Source: Rhodeus uyekii
Lineage: Eukaryota; Chordata; Actinopteri; Cypriniformes; Acheilognathidae
Assembly: GCA_037043235.1 (NCBI GenBank)
Contig: JAWRVZ010000216.1
Span: forward strand, 705,001 to 769,000
Length of the DNA: 64,000 nucleotides
Reading direction: 5' to 3'
The notes beneath the pieces are model-generated. The model worked only from the letters and a program-made list of their open reading frames with translations, was not told the DNA's origin and made no database searches. Position numbers and translations under genes: made by a program. Of the stretch, positions 34,091 to 44,852 are shown piece by piece. Each line of letters starts with the position of its first letter. Position 1 is the first letter of the stretch.

Positions 34091-35457
34091 AAACAAGCTT
34101 CCACCTTTTGAAAATGTATAAAATCAAATCTAAAAAATTTGCATATTTTTTTAAATATCATTTTTCATGTTTTAGGCTTTATGGCTCATATAGTATGATA
34201 TGGGAGAATATGGAGGTCAATCTTGAGGAGGAAAAAATATATATTTATTATGATGATATTTAAATGCTTAGTTTTGTAATCAAATCAATTGTGGGGGTGA
34301 AACATAATGCAATGCAATACAAGGACGATTGAGAGATGTATAAATATAGTTTCTTCAAAAGCTTCATGTATCTTATTTGATGCTCGCATTTTTACATTAT
34401 TTTCTTAAAAAGTAGCTTTAGTTAATTCAATTAACAATATAAAAGTTATTATAATATACATATAAAGTCATGTGTACCACAACCTGAAGGCGGACTTTTA
34501 AAATGATACTAAAACTTTACATGCTAAAATGTAGAAACTATCAGTCAGATGACAGAAGGCATGTAGTAGCTTGTGTACAACAGGTTTTTCATAAAAGTTT
34601 AATCACATTTATAATTGAAAGGAAATTTGCAGGCTTCATAGTATTCTGTTTAGATTAATGCATGAATCTTCAAAAATGTAAATATTAGGGCTGGTTGGAA
34701 CTTATGGTTTTGTGTGTGTGTTTACATGTGTGTGTGTGAAAGAGCCCATCTCAGGACAACTCATTGAAAACGAGTCAAACAGAAAGGATGAGAGAGAAGA
34801 ATGACCTCATTTCAGCAGTATATAAAATATAGTGTGTGTGTGTGTGCGCATAAGACATGAGGGATCACACAGTTGGGAGGGGGGGCGCTACGCTGTCAGA
34901 AGAGGAGATTACATGACCTGAATAACAGATGTATGCGTGTGTTTTTGCCTCTATGTATACGTTTGTAATGAGATCATACAGTTGAGAGGTTTGCCCCCCT
35001 GTCAGCTAATGAAACGAGTGTGTGATGACATCATGCAGGACGCTACCTAAGGCCTGTCAGGACAAACGTCCTGTCGTCATGTAAAATGCTTTTTACCACG
35101 GTACTCTTACTGCATGAGTGATTAGAACACTGCGGGCTGCTGGGATCTCTCCTACTCTCTCTCCTTCTGTCCAATTCTGTACTCTTCTCATATCTTCCTT
35201 TTCCTAATTCTCTCTGCTTCTTTGTTTAATTTTTTATCAGTATTATTTTGGAAAGCCTGTAGCAGGGTTGTGAATTGTTTGGTGAAAGCTTATAATTTCG
35301 TACTGTATCCATGAACGTTATCAAACACTAAATAAATGTCATTCCCAAACAGGGTTCTTGAGCAGGTTTTAAAATTAGAATTTTGTTGCATAAAACATGG
35401 AACATATTTTTGGTTTGATGTAGTTGTTTTAAATTGTACATGGAGAAAATATAAATC
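34091..35457. other. unannotated stretch, possible conserved patch at 34970-35110
   Basis: Mostly AT-rich. The patch at 34970-35110 (with 'tcagctaatgaaacgagtgt', 'atgacatcatgcaggacgct') is balanced and repeat-free. No gene. Confidence 0.3.
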
Positions 35458-35650
35458 CATGTTTTCATGTTTAATGGGGACTTTCAATAAACATAATGAT
35501 TGTTTTACTGTGCATACTGTATACTATATTCTATCCCCTAAAGCTACCAATCACAGAACACTAATTTAGAATAATTTTTAAGCAGTTGTCCTCATGGGGA
35601 CCAAAACATTTTCCCACAAGGACAAGGATTTTGGATATTGCCATCCCACA
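35458..35650 (+). repeat. GGGGACC interspersed repeat, longer copy
   Basis: 'catgtttaatggggactttc', 'attctatcccctaaagctac', 'cctcatggggaccaaaacat' and 'cccacaaggacaaggatttt' follow one another as in 30838-31062. Its right edge meets the Tigger element. Confidence 0.7.
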
Positions 35651-35652
35651 TA

Positions 35653-36300
35653 CAGTAGAACCCCGACTTACGAAACGCTCTACGTACAAAAAGTTCAACG
35701 TACGCTAAAAGATTTCGGGGTTTTTTTCGCTCGAGTAACGACAAAATGATCGAGATGCGAAAAACGAAATCTCGGCCGAGGCGACGATTTCCGAGTTTTG
35801 TTTTGAAATTCGCGCCACTGACCCGGAAACTCGCACCAATCGTCCCGCTCTACCATTGGCTGTCTCCCGGCCAGTGTTGCCAGATTGGACTGAAGTACTT
35901 CCAGCCCAACTACATCTTAAAACCCGCCGTGAACCCACCCAATCTGGCAACGCTGCTCCGGCTCTGACGCTAGCTTTCGCTGCAGCATCTTGCTCTCCTA
36001 TTGGACAGCATCGCTCCCACCAGCCTCTGCGTAGCGGCGTTCCTCTCCCATTTCATTTCAGGATGAAAGTGAAAGGGAAGAAGAGGATGCTCTCCATGGA
36101 CACGAAAAGGTAGATAATTGAGAAGTATGAAGCTGGGATGTGCTTGTCATACCATACTGAACAAGCATTACTTTATTATAAAATTAATTGTGGTGTTTTC
36201 GTAGGGCTTGGAACAGATTATGCAATTTACATGTAAAAGCCTGATCAACTTACGAAGCCAACCTCGGAATGGATTATTTTCGTAAGTCGGGGTTGTACTG
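35653..36300 (+). mobile_element. Tigger/pogo derivative, copy A
   Basis: Begins CAGTAGAACCCCGACTTACG and ends CGTAAGTCGGGGTTGTACTG, flanked by TA on both sides (35651-35652, 36301-36302). Copies B (46964) and C (62125) have the same ends. Inside, 36060-36160 encodes KVKGKKRMLSMDTKR, stop, IIEKYEAGM on the plus strand, the start of a CENP-B/pogo-type helix-turn-helix; the rest of the transposase is deleted. A 78-bp inverted-repeat insert at 35876-35953 is absent from copy C. Confidence 0.88.
35876..35953. mobile_element. tiny inverted-repeat insert inside Tigger copy A
   Basis: CAGTGTTGCCAGATTGG at the left is mirrored by CCAATCTGGCAACGCTG at the right, about 78 bp. At the homologous place copy C reads CCGGCCAGTGTTGCAACACTGCTCC, giving the empty-site configuration. 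The tip matches the repeat at 27275. Confidence 0.7.
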
Positions 36301-36302
36301 TA

Positions 36303-37799
36303 TTTCAATAGTTTTAGTTAATTATAATAAACACGACCATGGTGCCTTAACAGATGCCTTCACATGCCATCTAGATGGGCAGCTCTAAAGGTTTTGGAGC
36401 AGAACATCTGGAGAGTGAGACAGAGCAAAAAAAACAACAGAAGACCACAAGCGAATGAGTGAGGAGTAAATTAAAAATAATGGAGGAAGTATGTGAGAGA
36501 TAAAGCAGAGAGATGGGCCAACGGTTTATTGCCTCTAACTGCATTTCTGCGTGTCTCTATCTGTATTGTATTGTGCAGAGAGGGTGACGGCTAAGATGCA
36601 AATCGCTTTTCGCCGCAAACAATATTGCATTTCTGCGCGCTTCATCCATCCTAGAGAGAGCGCCGGAAAGGGAGATGGATGGAGCACTGAACTTTAATCA
36701 GGAGGAAGCCTGGAGCGATGGAGACTTGCTTTGGTCTGTGTATTTTTTCTGTGAAGGATACAGATTAATCAATCACACACACACACACACACATACACAT
36801 ACTCATCATGTGACCACGACTGACACTACGATGACAATCCATCTCTTTCCCATCAGCCTCGTTGACGTCCAACTCCCCCACACATCCCAAAATCACATCA
36901 CACACACACATGGTGCAAAAGACAGATGAGGAAAAAGAGAATGAGAAAATAATCTCGTCTATGAGGACTTAAAACCCAACGGACTCTCAAATTGACTAAA
37001 CACGGCTGTTCTTGTCCACCCTTTTCCATAACAAACACAGTCACTCGCACACCAGCCAACCAAATTCTCTTTAAGTTCCAGCAAACCTTTCTATGAACAC
37101 ATCTCATCCAGCTGGAAACAGTCGGTTCCTCCAAATGTGTGATGCTTGAAGCCATGTCCTTTTTAGTCATTTTCGGCTATAACAGCTTGATGCATTCAAT
37201 GTAAAAAGTTTTCAAATAACAAATAGACGTACACACATTACATTCAGCACCAATGAGAGCAAATTGTATTCTGAGGTTAGATGGCCAGTTTCAATGACTC
37301 ACCCTATTTGTTTCTTATGTTTAAAATCGAGTATAAAATGGATAGTTATGGCCAATGATGAACTTTTCGTTTGAATGTTTGCGGGAGCACGTCCCACCCT
37401 TATTTTCTTTTTCATCCATTAGAGAAGCCACGTAATCATTGACATTTTTTGTTTTACTTTAAACTACGGTGGACAAACAACGGAAACAAGCCATAAAATG
37501 ACAGAAGATTCACAACACAATCCACAATTACTCTTTAAATTCGCATAGCTATACAGCCTAAGATAATTGGCTACTGGTCTAAAATGGGTACTAGAGTAAT
37601 ATTTCCATTTTGGTTAGATCATTACCTCTACTAAACATTTCTTTGCTTTAACACACTTCTCTAAAGCGATAAAGAAAGGGAGCATTTCTATTTCGTCGTG
37701 ATGATTTCACTGTGTTGTGGCTTGTTTCCATTGTGTTGTGCACTAATGAACCACCGTTTTAAACAACTTTCTGAACATTTTAGCATTCAGGAGTTTAAA
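36303..37799. other. unannotated stretch with a possible conserved element
   Basis: 36520-36720 is balanced and repeat-free, with an octamer ATGCAAAT (36596-36603) and AACAATATTGCAT (about 36620-36632) close together, a composition expected of a regulatory element. A short CA tract lies at 36774-36793. No gene. Confidence 0.3.
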
Positions 37800-37932
37800 T
37801 TGTCCATTTAGTTTTTATCCAAAGTAACTTACAATGCATTCAAGATCCACATTGACATTGTAATCAGTTATTGCTTTCCCTGGGAATCAAACCCATGACC
37901 TTGTTGTTGCAAGGTTTGAGCTACAGGAAAGT
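37800..37932 (-). repeat. tRNA-derived SINE, degenerate
   Basis: 'ttttatccaaagtaacttac', 'ttgctttccctgggaatcaa' and 'tttgagctacaggaaag' are body, box B and box A regions of the family at 11112. Confidence 0.75.
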
Positions 37933-38039
37933 CGGATAATGTTACATGTAATAATTGGAAAGGTTAATCACAGCTTTTGTCAATATAGAAAATGACTTTC
38001 TACATGATATAAACTCCAAAAATGTAGCTATACATACTA

Positions 38040-38340
38040 TTCACTGCAGTTTCCAGTTGAAATGAACACTAATGGAAGTAAAATAACTTTTCTTCTTTTT
38101 TTCACACAAATTTTGATTAGAGTAGCATTGAGATTTGCATCAAATAACCAGCTCCAAATACTGTATATGAATTTTCTGATAGAGTAAACTTGCTCTGTAG
38201 TGCATTAGTTCATCTGGTGCAGCAGCATTTGCATTGCCTTGTAGAAAGAAAGCTAAAATGGCATAGTTGCTTCAACAAATTTGCTTTTAGCTCACTTTTG
38301 CTCTTGTTAATATCATCAGGTTTAGTGTAGTCGGTACTTT
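38040..38340. repeat. composite interspersed repeat shared with 31795 and 58130
   Basis: 38043-38090 ('gcagtttccagttgaaatga', 'acactaatggaagtaaaata') matches 31795-31845. 38190-38330 ('ttgctctgtagtgcattagt', 'aggtttagtgtagtcggtac') matches 58125-58222, where the module reads 'gctctgtagctcacctggta' ... 'aggtttagtgtaggaggtac'. The first part has a tRNA-like box A, so a SINE origin is likely. Confidence 0.5.
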
Positions 38341-38775
38341 ATTTTCAAATGCGATAGAGGATTAACAATTTATCACCACTAACTAGACATTTCATTTCTA
38401 AACTGCAGCAATAGATACAACATCCAATGTTACTTTTTTTTGGCAGACCAAACTTGCTTTTAGCAACACTCACTGGACATTTCACTTTGGAAGTGTAGTG
38501 AAACATGAAGCAATATTGTTTTAAATAAAGCCAGAGTTTTATCATTTATTGAGTGTTTTTTTGTTTTGTACATATTACCACTTAACTTTAGAAAAATCAC
38601 CTTGACGTAAAATACAAAACTAAAATAAATCCACAGATGCAGGACACTGCAGTAATAATAGTAATGCAGTGATATATTCAACCTGAAGTCAGTCACATAA
38701 AGACTGAATAAGACTAAAACAAAGAGGTGATGTTGCACTGGTGAAAGCCTCTGCTCTGAAGCGCTCTCTTTCACA
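38341..38775. other. unannotated stretch
   Basis: No feature is recognised; the minus-strand frames here have no domain. Confidence 0.4.
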
Positions 38776-39075
38776 TTTGCACAAAACTTTCATTAGCGTG
38801 GATGGCAGGGTGCGAGAGCAGCCATATCTGTTCCATTAGCGTCGCTCACCATAAATCAGACTAATCTCTCCTCGAGGGCGCACACTAATGACACCGCGAC
38901 TGCCTTCGCCACCGCTACCCTTAACTCACACGCACCGGTGTCTGTCATTACGCCCCCCTCCCCGCCCGCCCCCGCACCAACCCAGATGAGCCAGATGATT
39001 GGTCAAGTGATAAACAGACTGCTGCATATAGGCCACGCCCACCTGAGGAGGAAAAACGCATTTCAATCTTTGAAA
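38776..39075 (-). promoter_or_regulatory. candidate GC-rich minus-strand promoter / conserved block
   Basis: On the minus strand: a GGTGGGCGTGGCC GC-type box (about 39027-39041), CCAAT within GACCAATCA (about 38996-39004), then GC boxes (GGGGGCGGGCGGGGAGGGG, about 38953-38973), and about 110 bp downstream ATTTATG|GTGAGCG, a possible splice donor near 38852. The neighbouring 38795-38885 with several TAATG/CATTAG sites looks conserved. It points toward the rara exon 23 kb away and could be a rara first exon. No expression evidence. Confidence 0.3.
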
Positions 39076-39454
39076 TGTCTTTTTGAGCAGCAGAATAGTA
39101 CTGAGCACAGAAAAACACCAGGAATGGTTTATGAAAAAATTGAAATTCGGTTCATTTATAATCTTCACATCTTTCCAAACTTGTATAATATTTTAGAGTG
39201 AAACACAAAAAAAGATGTTTAGCAGCATGTTCATGCTACTCTTTTACAAATGTATTCAAACTACTGAATAGTCAAGATTAGTGTGCACCAAGACATACAA
39301 TAATGTTATTTCAAACCTTTGACGTAGCAAGTTTGATCATACATATATGCAAATTCCATTTGATAACTATAGCGGAGGGGAAGATTATCAGTGTATGACT
39401 ACATAAATTTGGATCTCCCTCATGTAAAGCTTTCAAACAACTTCAGAAGACTAG
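39076..39454. other. unannotated stretch
   Basis: No feature is recognised. Confidence 0.4.
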
Positions 39455-39622
39455 GTATATATAAGCTGGCAGCAATGCCACCCTGTAGCCTATGACTGGT
39501 TGCCCACTAAAGCTAAGCAGCTGGAAGTGGTGGTAGGAGATAAGCAGGGGGTGCTCACCCTGCCGTCTGTGTCGGTCCTAATGCCCAAGTATAGTGACGG
39601 GGATACTGTACTGCAACGAGCA

Positions 39623-39657
<35 letters not shown>

Positions 39658-39965
39658 ACTCTCTGTGGTCATTAAAAATCCCAGGATGTCTTTCGCAAGA
39701 GTAGGGGTGTAACCCCGGCATCCTGGCCAAATTTGTCCATCATGCTTCCTAACCATCCCCTTTCTCTGATTGGCTGCATCACTCTGTCTCCTCTCCACCA
39801 ATAAGCTGGTGTGTGGTGAGCGTTCTGGCGCAATATGGCTGCCGTCGCATCATCCAGGTGGATGCTGCACTCTAGTGGCGGTTGAGGAGATTCCCTCGTC
39901 CATGTAAGCGCTTTGAGAGTCTTTAATAAAGCGCTATATAAATGTAATGAATTATTATTATTATA
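39455..39965 (+). repeat. 5S-rRNA-derived SINE (SINE3 type)
   Basis: The head has the 5S internal promoter text GGTTGCCCACTAAAGCTAAG (box A at 39511-39520). The body continues with 'ggtcctgactctctgtggtc', 'ggtgtaaccccggcatcctg' and 'tcgcatcatccaggtggatg'. The tail is LINE-like with 'aaagcgctatataaatgtaa' and (ATT)n. This is the layout of SINE3 elements known from zebrafish. Open frames across it are artefacts. Confidence 0.9.
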
Positions 39966-41159
39966 CAGCACATGAGTGCAAATTATAGAAGATTAACAGG
40001 GAAGTGGTGTTAAGCTTCAATTATCGGTTATTGTTTGAGTCAACACCTCGCTGGTCAGCCCTTCTCTTGTTTTTGGACTATATTGTGGATCTAATAAAAT
40101 CTAATAACGTCTTCCTTGTTGTGTGTGTGCCTTGTACACCCAGAAATGTGACATGGATATACTTGCACAAGCTCAGCGATTTGCCACTCCGGCCAAGTCA
40201 TGTTTATTTAGCAGTTAGTACAATAGATTGCTTTAAGGCAGGCAGGTTTACAGTATTAAACATAAAAAAACAGTACCAGTGTTGGTTTCAACTAGAATGT
40301 TGAGTAATGAAATGGAAAAAGGAACAGGAGAAGACTGCTACGTCAAAGAAGGTGGAGCTGCAGATCAAACCTAACCATTATGTATTCGTCATGGACCAAT
40401 GATTGCTCAAAGGTTTTTCAAATATGCTTTTTTTCCTCTTTTAACTGGAGCGTCACATTTTTAGAATGCTGTGTCATGCAGAAGATTCTGCAACCCCCAA
40501 AGATAGCAATACACTGATCAAACATCTCTATAGAGCTTATGTTTTCATAGAAATACAATGGAAAAGCAGAGATCTCAGATATCACATTTTATATCTAAAT
40601 TTTAACAATATTTGAGACTGATCCTATTAGAAAGCGCAGCGTTGAAATGCAATGGGAACACTTTAGCATGATTGTCTCATGAAGCTCATTGAATGGATAG
40701 CGTGAATGCACATCGAGGTATGAGGCGGTCATGAACCAGGAGGATAAAGTTGCGCCAGAAGCCAGAAATGGCATCTGTATTGTCTTCAGCAAGTGTTGCG
40801 AAATGGTTGAAGAAAATTGAATGTTGCTGGCAGTGTGTGTGTGTTTTTAAAAGATCCCCATCTAGTTTAAAAAGAACAGGGTAGCAGGGTCCACACCATA
40901 CTAGAAAAAACTACTATGGCAAGCAAACAGAATTTTAGATTGTGTGTTTCTCCCTAACCTTGCTAAAATCACAAGCAGGGATACCCACAGTCTTTGTGTT
41001 GTTTGTTTGGAAGCTGAGCAATATCTAAGCTGAGTCCAATATTCTCTCCTGGAATCTGGAAGCATGTGCTGCAGTTACTCCCACCCTGGTAGAGTTATCC
41101 AGTTCTTAGGAGTTGGATGTTATTAGCTTTGAGGCTGGAGAAGAAGAATCCGCTTCAAG
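39966..41159. other. unannotated stretch
   Basis: No gene or repeat is recognised. 41030-41159 may be DIRS sequence preceding the recombinase fragment. Confidence 0.35.
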
Positions 41160-43460
41160 CCACTTCAACCTCCAGTTTATGAGTTGTGACTCAAGTTTGT
41201 CGCGGCCTCCTTCTTTTGTTCCACACTCCAAAATCTGGTTTCTCAACTGAGGTTGTTGAGACCATTCTTCACTCCAGAGCACTGTCCACGAAGAAACTGT
41301 ACACTCTGAAGTGGAAACTCTTCACTTCCTGGTACAGAGAGAAGCAGTTGAACCCGGCTAACTGTCATATTAGCACCGTGCTGGAGTTCCTTTAGGACAG
41401 ATTCACTGCAGGATTATCTCCTCTACTCTGAAGGTTTAAGTAGCTGCCATAGTGCTTACCATGTTACTTACACGTTTCCTTCGTGGAAAACTGAGGCTGA
41501 GGCCAGCAGTTCGCAATAAGGTGTTACCTGGTATTGATCTCTGGTCGTCCAGGGCTTATCCCAGGCCCCCATTTTTTAACCTTAGAGGAGGTCCCATCAA
41601 GTTTCTGACTTTAAAGCCCTGTTGAAGACCTTCCTCTTCCTTATATCCAACTAAGCTTAGGATATCTTCAAGTCCACTAAAGGGCCAGTCACACAGCCGA
41701 TCATGCACGAATCACTCACAAATCACGCACAGATTTGGTTTGTGCATGCTTGTGCGTCGAGAAGTTGACAAAATTTTCGGGGTGTGGGGGGGTAGAAATC
41801 ACTGATATACAAGCAAATATACAAGCACATACGAGCAAATACTGTGCAGTATTCCACGAACACTCGACGCACGCCCGACGCATGAATCACTTCAAAAACG
41901 TTCCACGTACAAGCACTTTCGTTCCGCGCATGTCGATGCACGCATGAATCACTGCATTGCTCTGATCTTCTAGTGATCCAGTTTCTGGTCCAGACAGCCC
42001 GGATCTGTTGTCTTCTCCTGCGTCTTCTTTTCCTGGCCAACATCTGATGAAGTTGCACCATCTGGGCATTCTGGTTCTGCAGCAGGAACACCATAACATC
42101 TCTTCTTAGAGGGTTCATAGTGATATGGACCCCTTGGCAGCAAGGTCTGGAATGGCAAAAGTGCCCGAAAGTGCTTTTAAATGCCAAAAATCATACGTGA
42201 GTTGTCAGTGATTCATCAGTTTTCCGTCAGTTAGTCGTGCGTCCATGTAAGTTATCCCTGCGTCGGCTGTGCATGACAATGCGTCGGAAATGCGTCCCCC
42301 GTCAGTGGATGTGCGTCATTATGCGTTTTCCGTCAGTGATATGTCAGTTATTCGTCAGTTTTGTAAGTGATTGTCAGTGGATGTCAGTGGAATAAACGTG
42401 ATACGTGAGCGGTTCATGCATAATATGAAGGTGGGGCGCACGTGGACGTGCGCGGTTCTGAACCAGTTTCGACGCATAAGCACTAACGGCCGACGCGTTT
42501 TCCGCGCATAGTCACGCATACTCGACGCATAAACTACGCATGCCGACTCATGAATTATGCACAAAAATTCAAACATTTTAAACCGTTCAAAACTCAAAAT
42601 CACGCACAAACCACTTTCGACGCACATCCACTTACAATCACTGACGGTCCACATTCGTTCCACCGACGAATTACACATATGACGCATGCTCCGTGCAGAA
42701 ATGAAAATCTGTGCGTAATTTGTGCATGATTCATGTGTTTTCGCTGTGTGACTGGTCCCTAACGTGGCTCACCTTTCATACTGCAGGCATTCTGTCCTCT
42801 CTTAGCCAGGTGAGCACTGGACGCTTATCTCACAGTGTTGAGGCCCTGTTTTGCTGTCCCCGAAGGAGCTCCAGCAACAAACAGATTTTGAGCAAGTGGT
42901 TAGTTGAGGCTATCTCCCTTGCCCATGAATCGGTCGGACTACCTTCCCCTATACTGGTCCGAGCCCAGTCTACTAGGAATGTGGTTGCCTCCAAGGCTCT
43001 TTTAGCAGGAGTATCTCTTGCAGACATTTGTGATGTGGCACGCAGATCCTCCCTGCATACTCTCTTGAGGTTCTACTAGGTAGACCTCAACTCATGTTGT
43101 GAGGTACGTTTCACTCGATAGGCCCTCATCACGTTGGTTCCCATAGTGTTTAGACGGTAAAGGGAACGTCTCAGGTTACATATACGTATGTAACCCTAAT
43201 TCCCTGAAGAGGGAACAAGACGCTACGTCTTCTACCACTCCTCCTACGTGCCTGCCGGGTACCTTGCTTCAGACACTGTCTAAGCTGCCGTTTCCGGCTT
43301 CCGGCGCACCTACTAGTTCATGACGCCATCATAGCGTGACATGTATTTATGTGATCGATTCTGAGCTGTGCTTCTTGAGAGAATCACTCTTAAGCGTTTT
43401 GACGCAGTGTCTCATTCCCTCTTCAGGGAACTAGGGTTACATACGTAACCTGAGACGCAT
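41160..43460 (+). pseudogene. DIRS-type tyrosine recombinase pseudogene and terminal repeats, split
   Basis: DIRS retrotransposons integrate through a tyrosine recombinase instead of an integrase. Before the insertion (41215-41680) the text reads VETILHSRALSTKKLYTLKW, LFTSWYREKQLNPANCHIST, then LRLRPAVRNKVLPGIDLW, the N-terminal and core-binding part. After it (42860-43079): ILSKWLVEAISLAHESVGLP, VRAQSTRNVVASKALLAGVS, HTLLRFY and a stop. The nucleophile Tyr and HxxxRFY are kept, but the usual HSTR is QSTR. The central catalytic part is lost. 43160-43455 holds the element end: the same 'aacgtctcaggttac' module occurs in both orientations, as expected for an internal complementary region next to an inverted terminal repeat. 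Gag and reverse transcriptase are missing. Confidence 0.82.
41681..42759. mobile_element. Harbinger-like element with CG-rich subrepeats, TAA duplication
   Basis: Left end AGGGCCAGTCACACAGCCGA; the right end in reverse complement is GGGACCAGTCACACAGCG. TAA lies on both sides (41678-41680, 42760-42762). The 1079-bp interior is an irregular mosaic of short words such as GTCAGTGATTCATG, GTGCGTCG and ACGCATGA in both orientations. No transposase frame; the open frames at 41723-42187 and 42355-42687 are by-products of the mosaic. A second copy is at 54706-55226. Inserted into the DIRS recombinase. Confidence 0.8.
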
Positions 43461-43477
43461 CTCATTAAATAAATAAA

Positions 43478-43990
43478 TAAAATATATTCATTACATTGAT
43501 ATAGCGCTTTTTATAAAGTATCTCAAAGCACTTACATGGACGGGGGAATCTCCTCAACCGCCACTAGAGTGCAGCATCCACCTGGATGATGCGACGGCAG
43601 CTATAATGCGCCAGAACGCTCACCGCACACTAGCTATATGTGGAGAGGAGACAGAGTGATGCAGCCAATCAGAGAAAGGGGATGGTTAGGAAGCCATGAT
43701 GGACAAATTTGGATTTTTAATGACCACAGAGAGTCAGGACCTCGGTTTTAACGTCTCATACAAAAAACGGTGTTCATTTCAGTGCAGTGTCCCGTCACTA
43801 TACTGGGGAGGTAGGACTCACATAGACCAGAGGGTGAGCACCCCCTGCTGGCCTCCTAACACCACTTCCAGCAGCAATCAGGTCAGTCTCCCATCCAGGA
43901 AAATAACCACTCTCAGCCCCGCTTAACTTTTGTGGGCAACCAGTCTTAGGCTACAGGGTGACATTGCTGCCAGTCATCATTACCTCTTCA
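43478..43990 (-). repeat. 5S-rRNA-derived SINE (SINE3 type), inverted copy
   Basis: Reverse-complement copy of 39455-39965: tail 'ttcattacattgatatagcg' on the left, body 'ccacctggatgatgcgacgg' in the middle, 5S-like head near 43920-43985. It is more diverged and lacks some of the body. Confidence 0.88.
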
Positions 43991-44136
43991 GGTGAATATT
44001 TCTTGAATTTGCAAGGTCTGTTCAGTTCCATGTAATTTTGTGGTTATTTAAACATCAAACTTAAAATGGCTTAGTATATATAGGTTTCAAGAGTTACTAA
44101 ACTTTCTGTTCTGACTTCCTTTGAGGGGCTTCAGTC

Positions 44137-44494
44137 TTCAAAGCTACACTATGTACCTTTTGTACATAGATTTAGAATGCTCCCTGTCAACCTTTCTCGC
44201 TCTTTGTGACAATAAACCTAGCCATTCCACGTCACACATACATAGTTTCTGGAGCAACTTTCCTCTATTTACAGATATGACAAGACACGCATGTGCAAGC
44301 ATGATTGTATGCACACAATTCCCCATGAAAACCATCTCGTTTGGTCTAAAATATAAACACGTACAACAGGCCTACCACAGTGAATCAAGGTAAGATAAAA
44401 CTAGTTTTGGAAGAAGGATTGATTATCCATTGACTCATTTACATTTTATTCATTTTGGAAAAAAAAAAAAAACTTGACATAGTGCACCTTTAAA
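44137..44494. mobile_element. MITE with CTACACTATGTAC / ACATAGTGCACC ends
   Basis: Left 'aaagctacactatgtacctt', right 'cttgacatagtgcaccttta': inverted ends of about 17 bp around 360 bp of non-coding DNA. Confidence 0.65.
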
Positions 44495-44644
44495 TGGAAG
44501 TCAGTCCTCCTTAAAGACTCCCAGCGATGCACAATATCAACATCAATATCAACAGTATCAACTATAAACATCACAATATACTCTGTTAACAAGGAGGAAT
44601 TTGTTTTAATTTATCGTATTCTTAAAAATGTTAACTTTGGTATT

Positions 44645-44807
<163 letters not shown>

Positions 44808-44852
44808 AGTTTGGAATAACATGAGGGTGAATAAATTATAACAGAAATGACA

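Noticed and set aside
39455..39965. Possible 5S rRNA gene
   Set aside because: Only part of the 5S sequence is retained, followed by a SINE body and LINE-like tail.
41723..42187. 154-codon minus-strand frame within the Harbinger-like element
   Set aside because: Consists of the short-word mosaic, with no transposase or DNA-binding motif.
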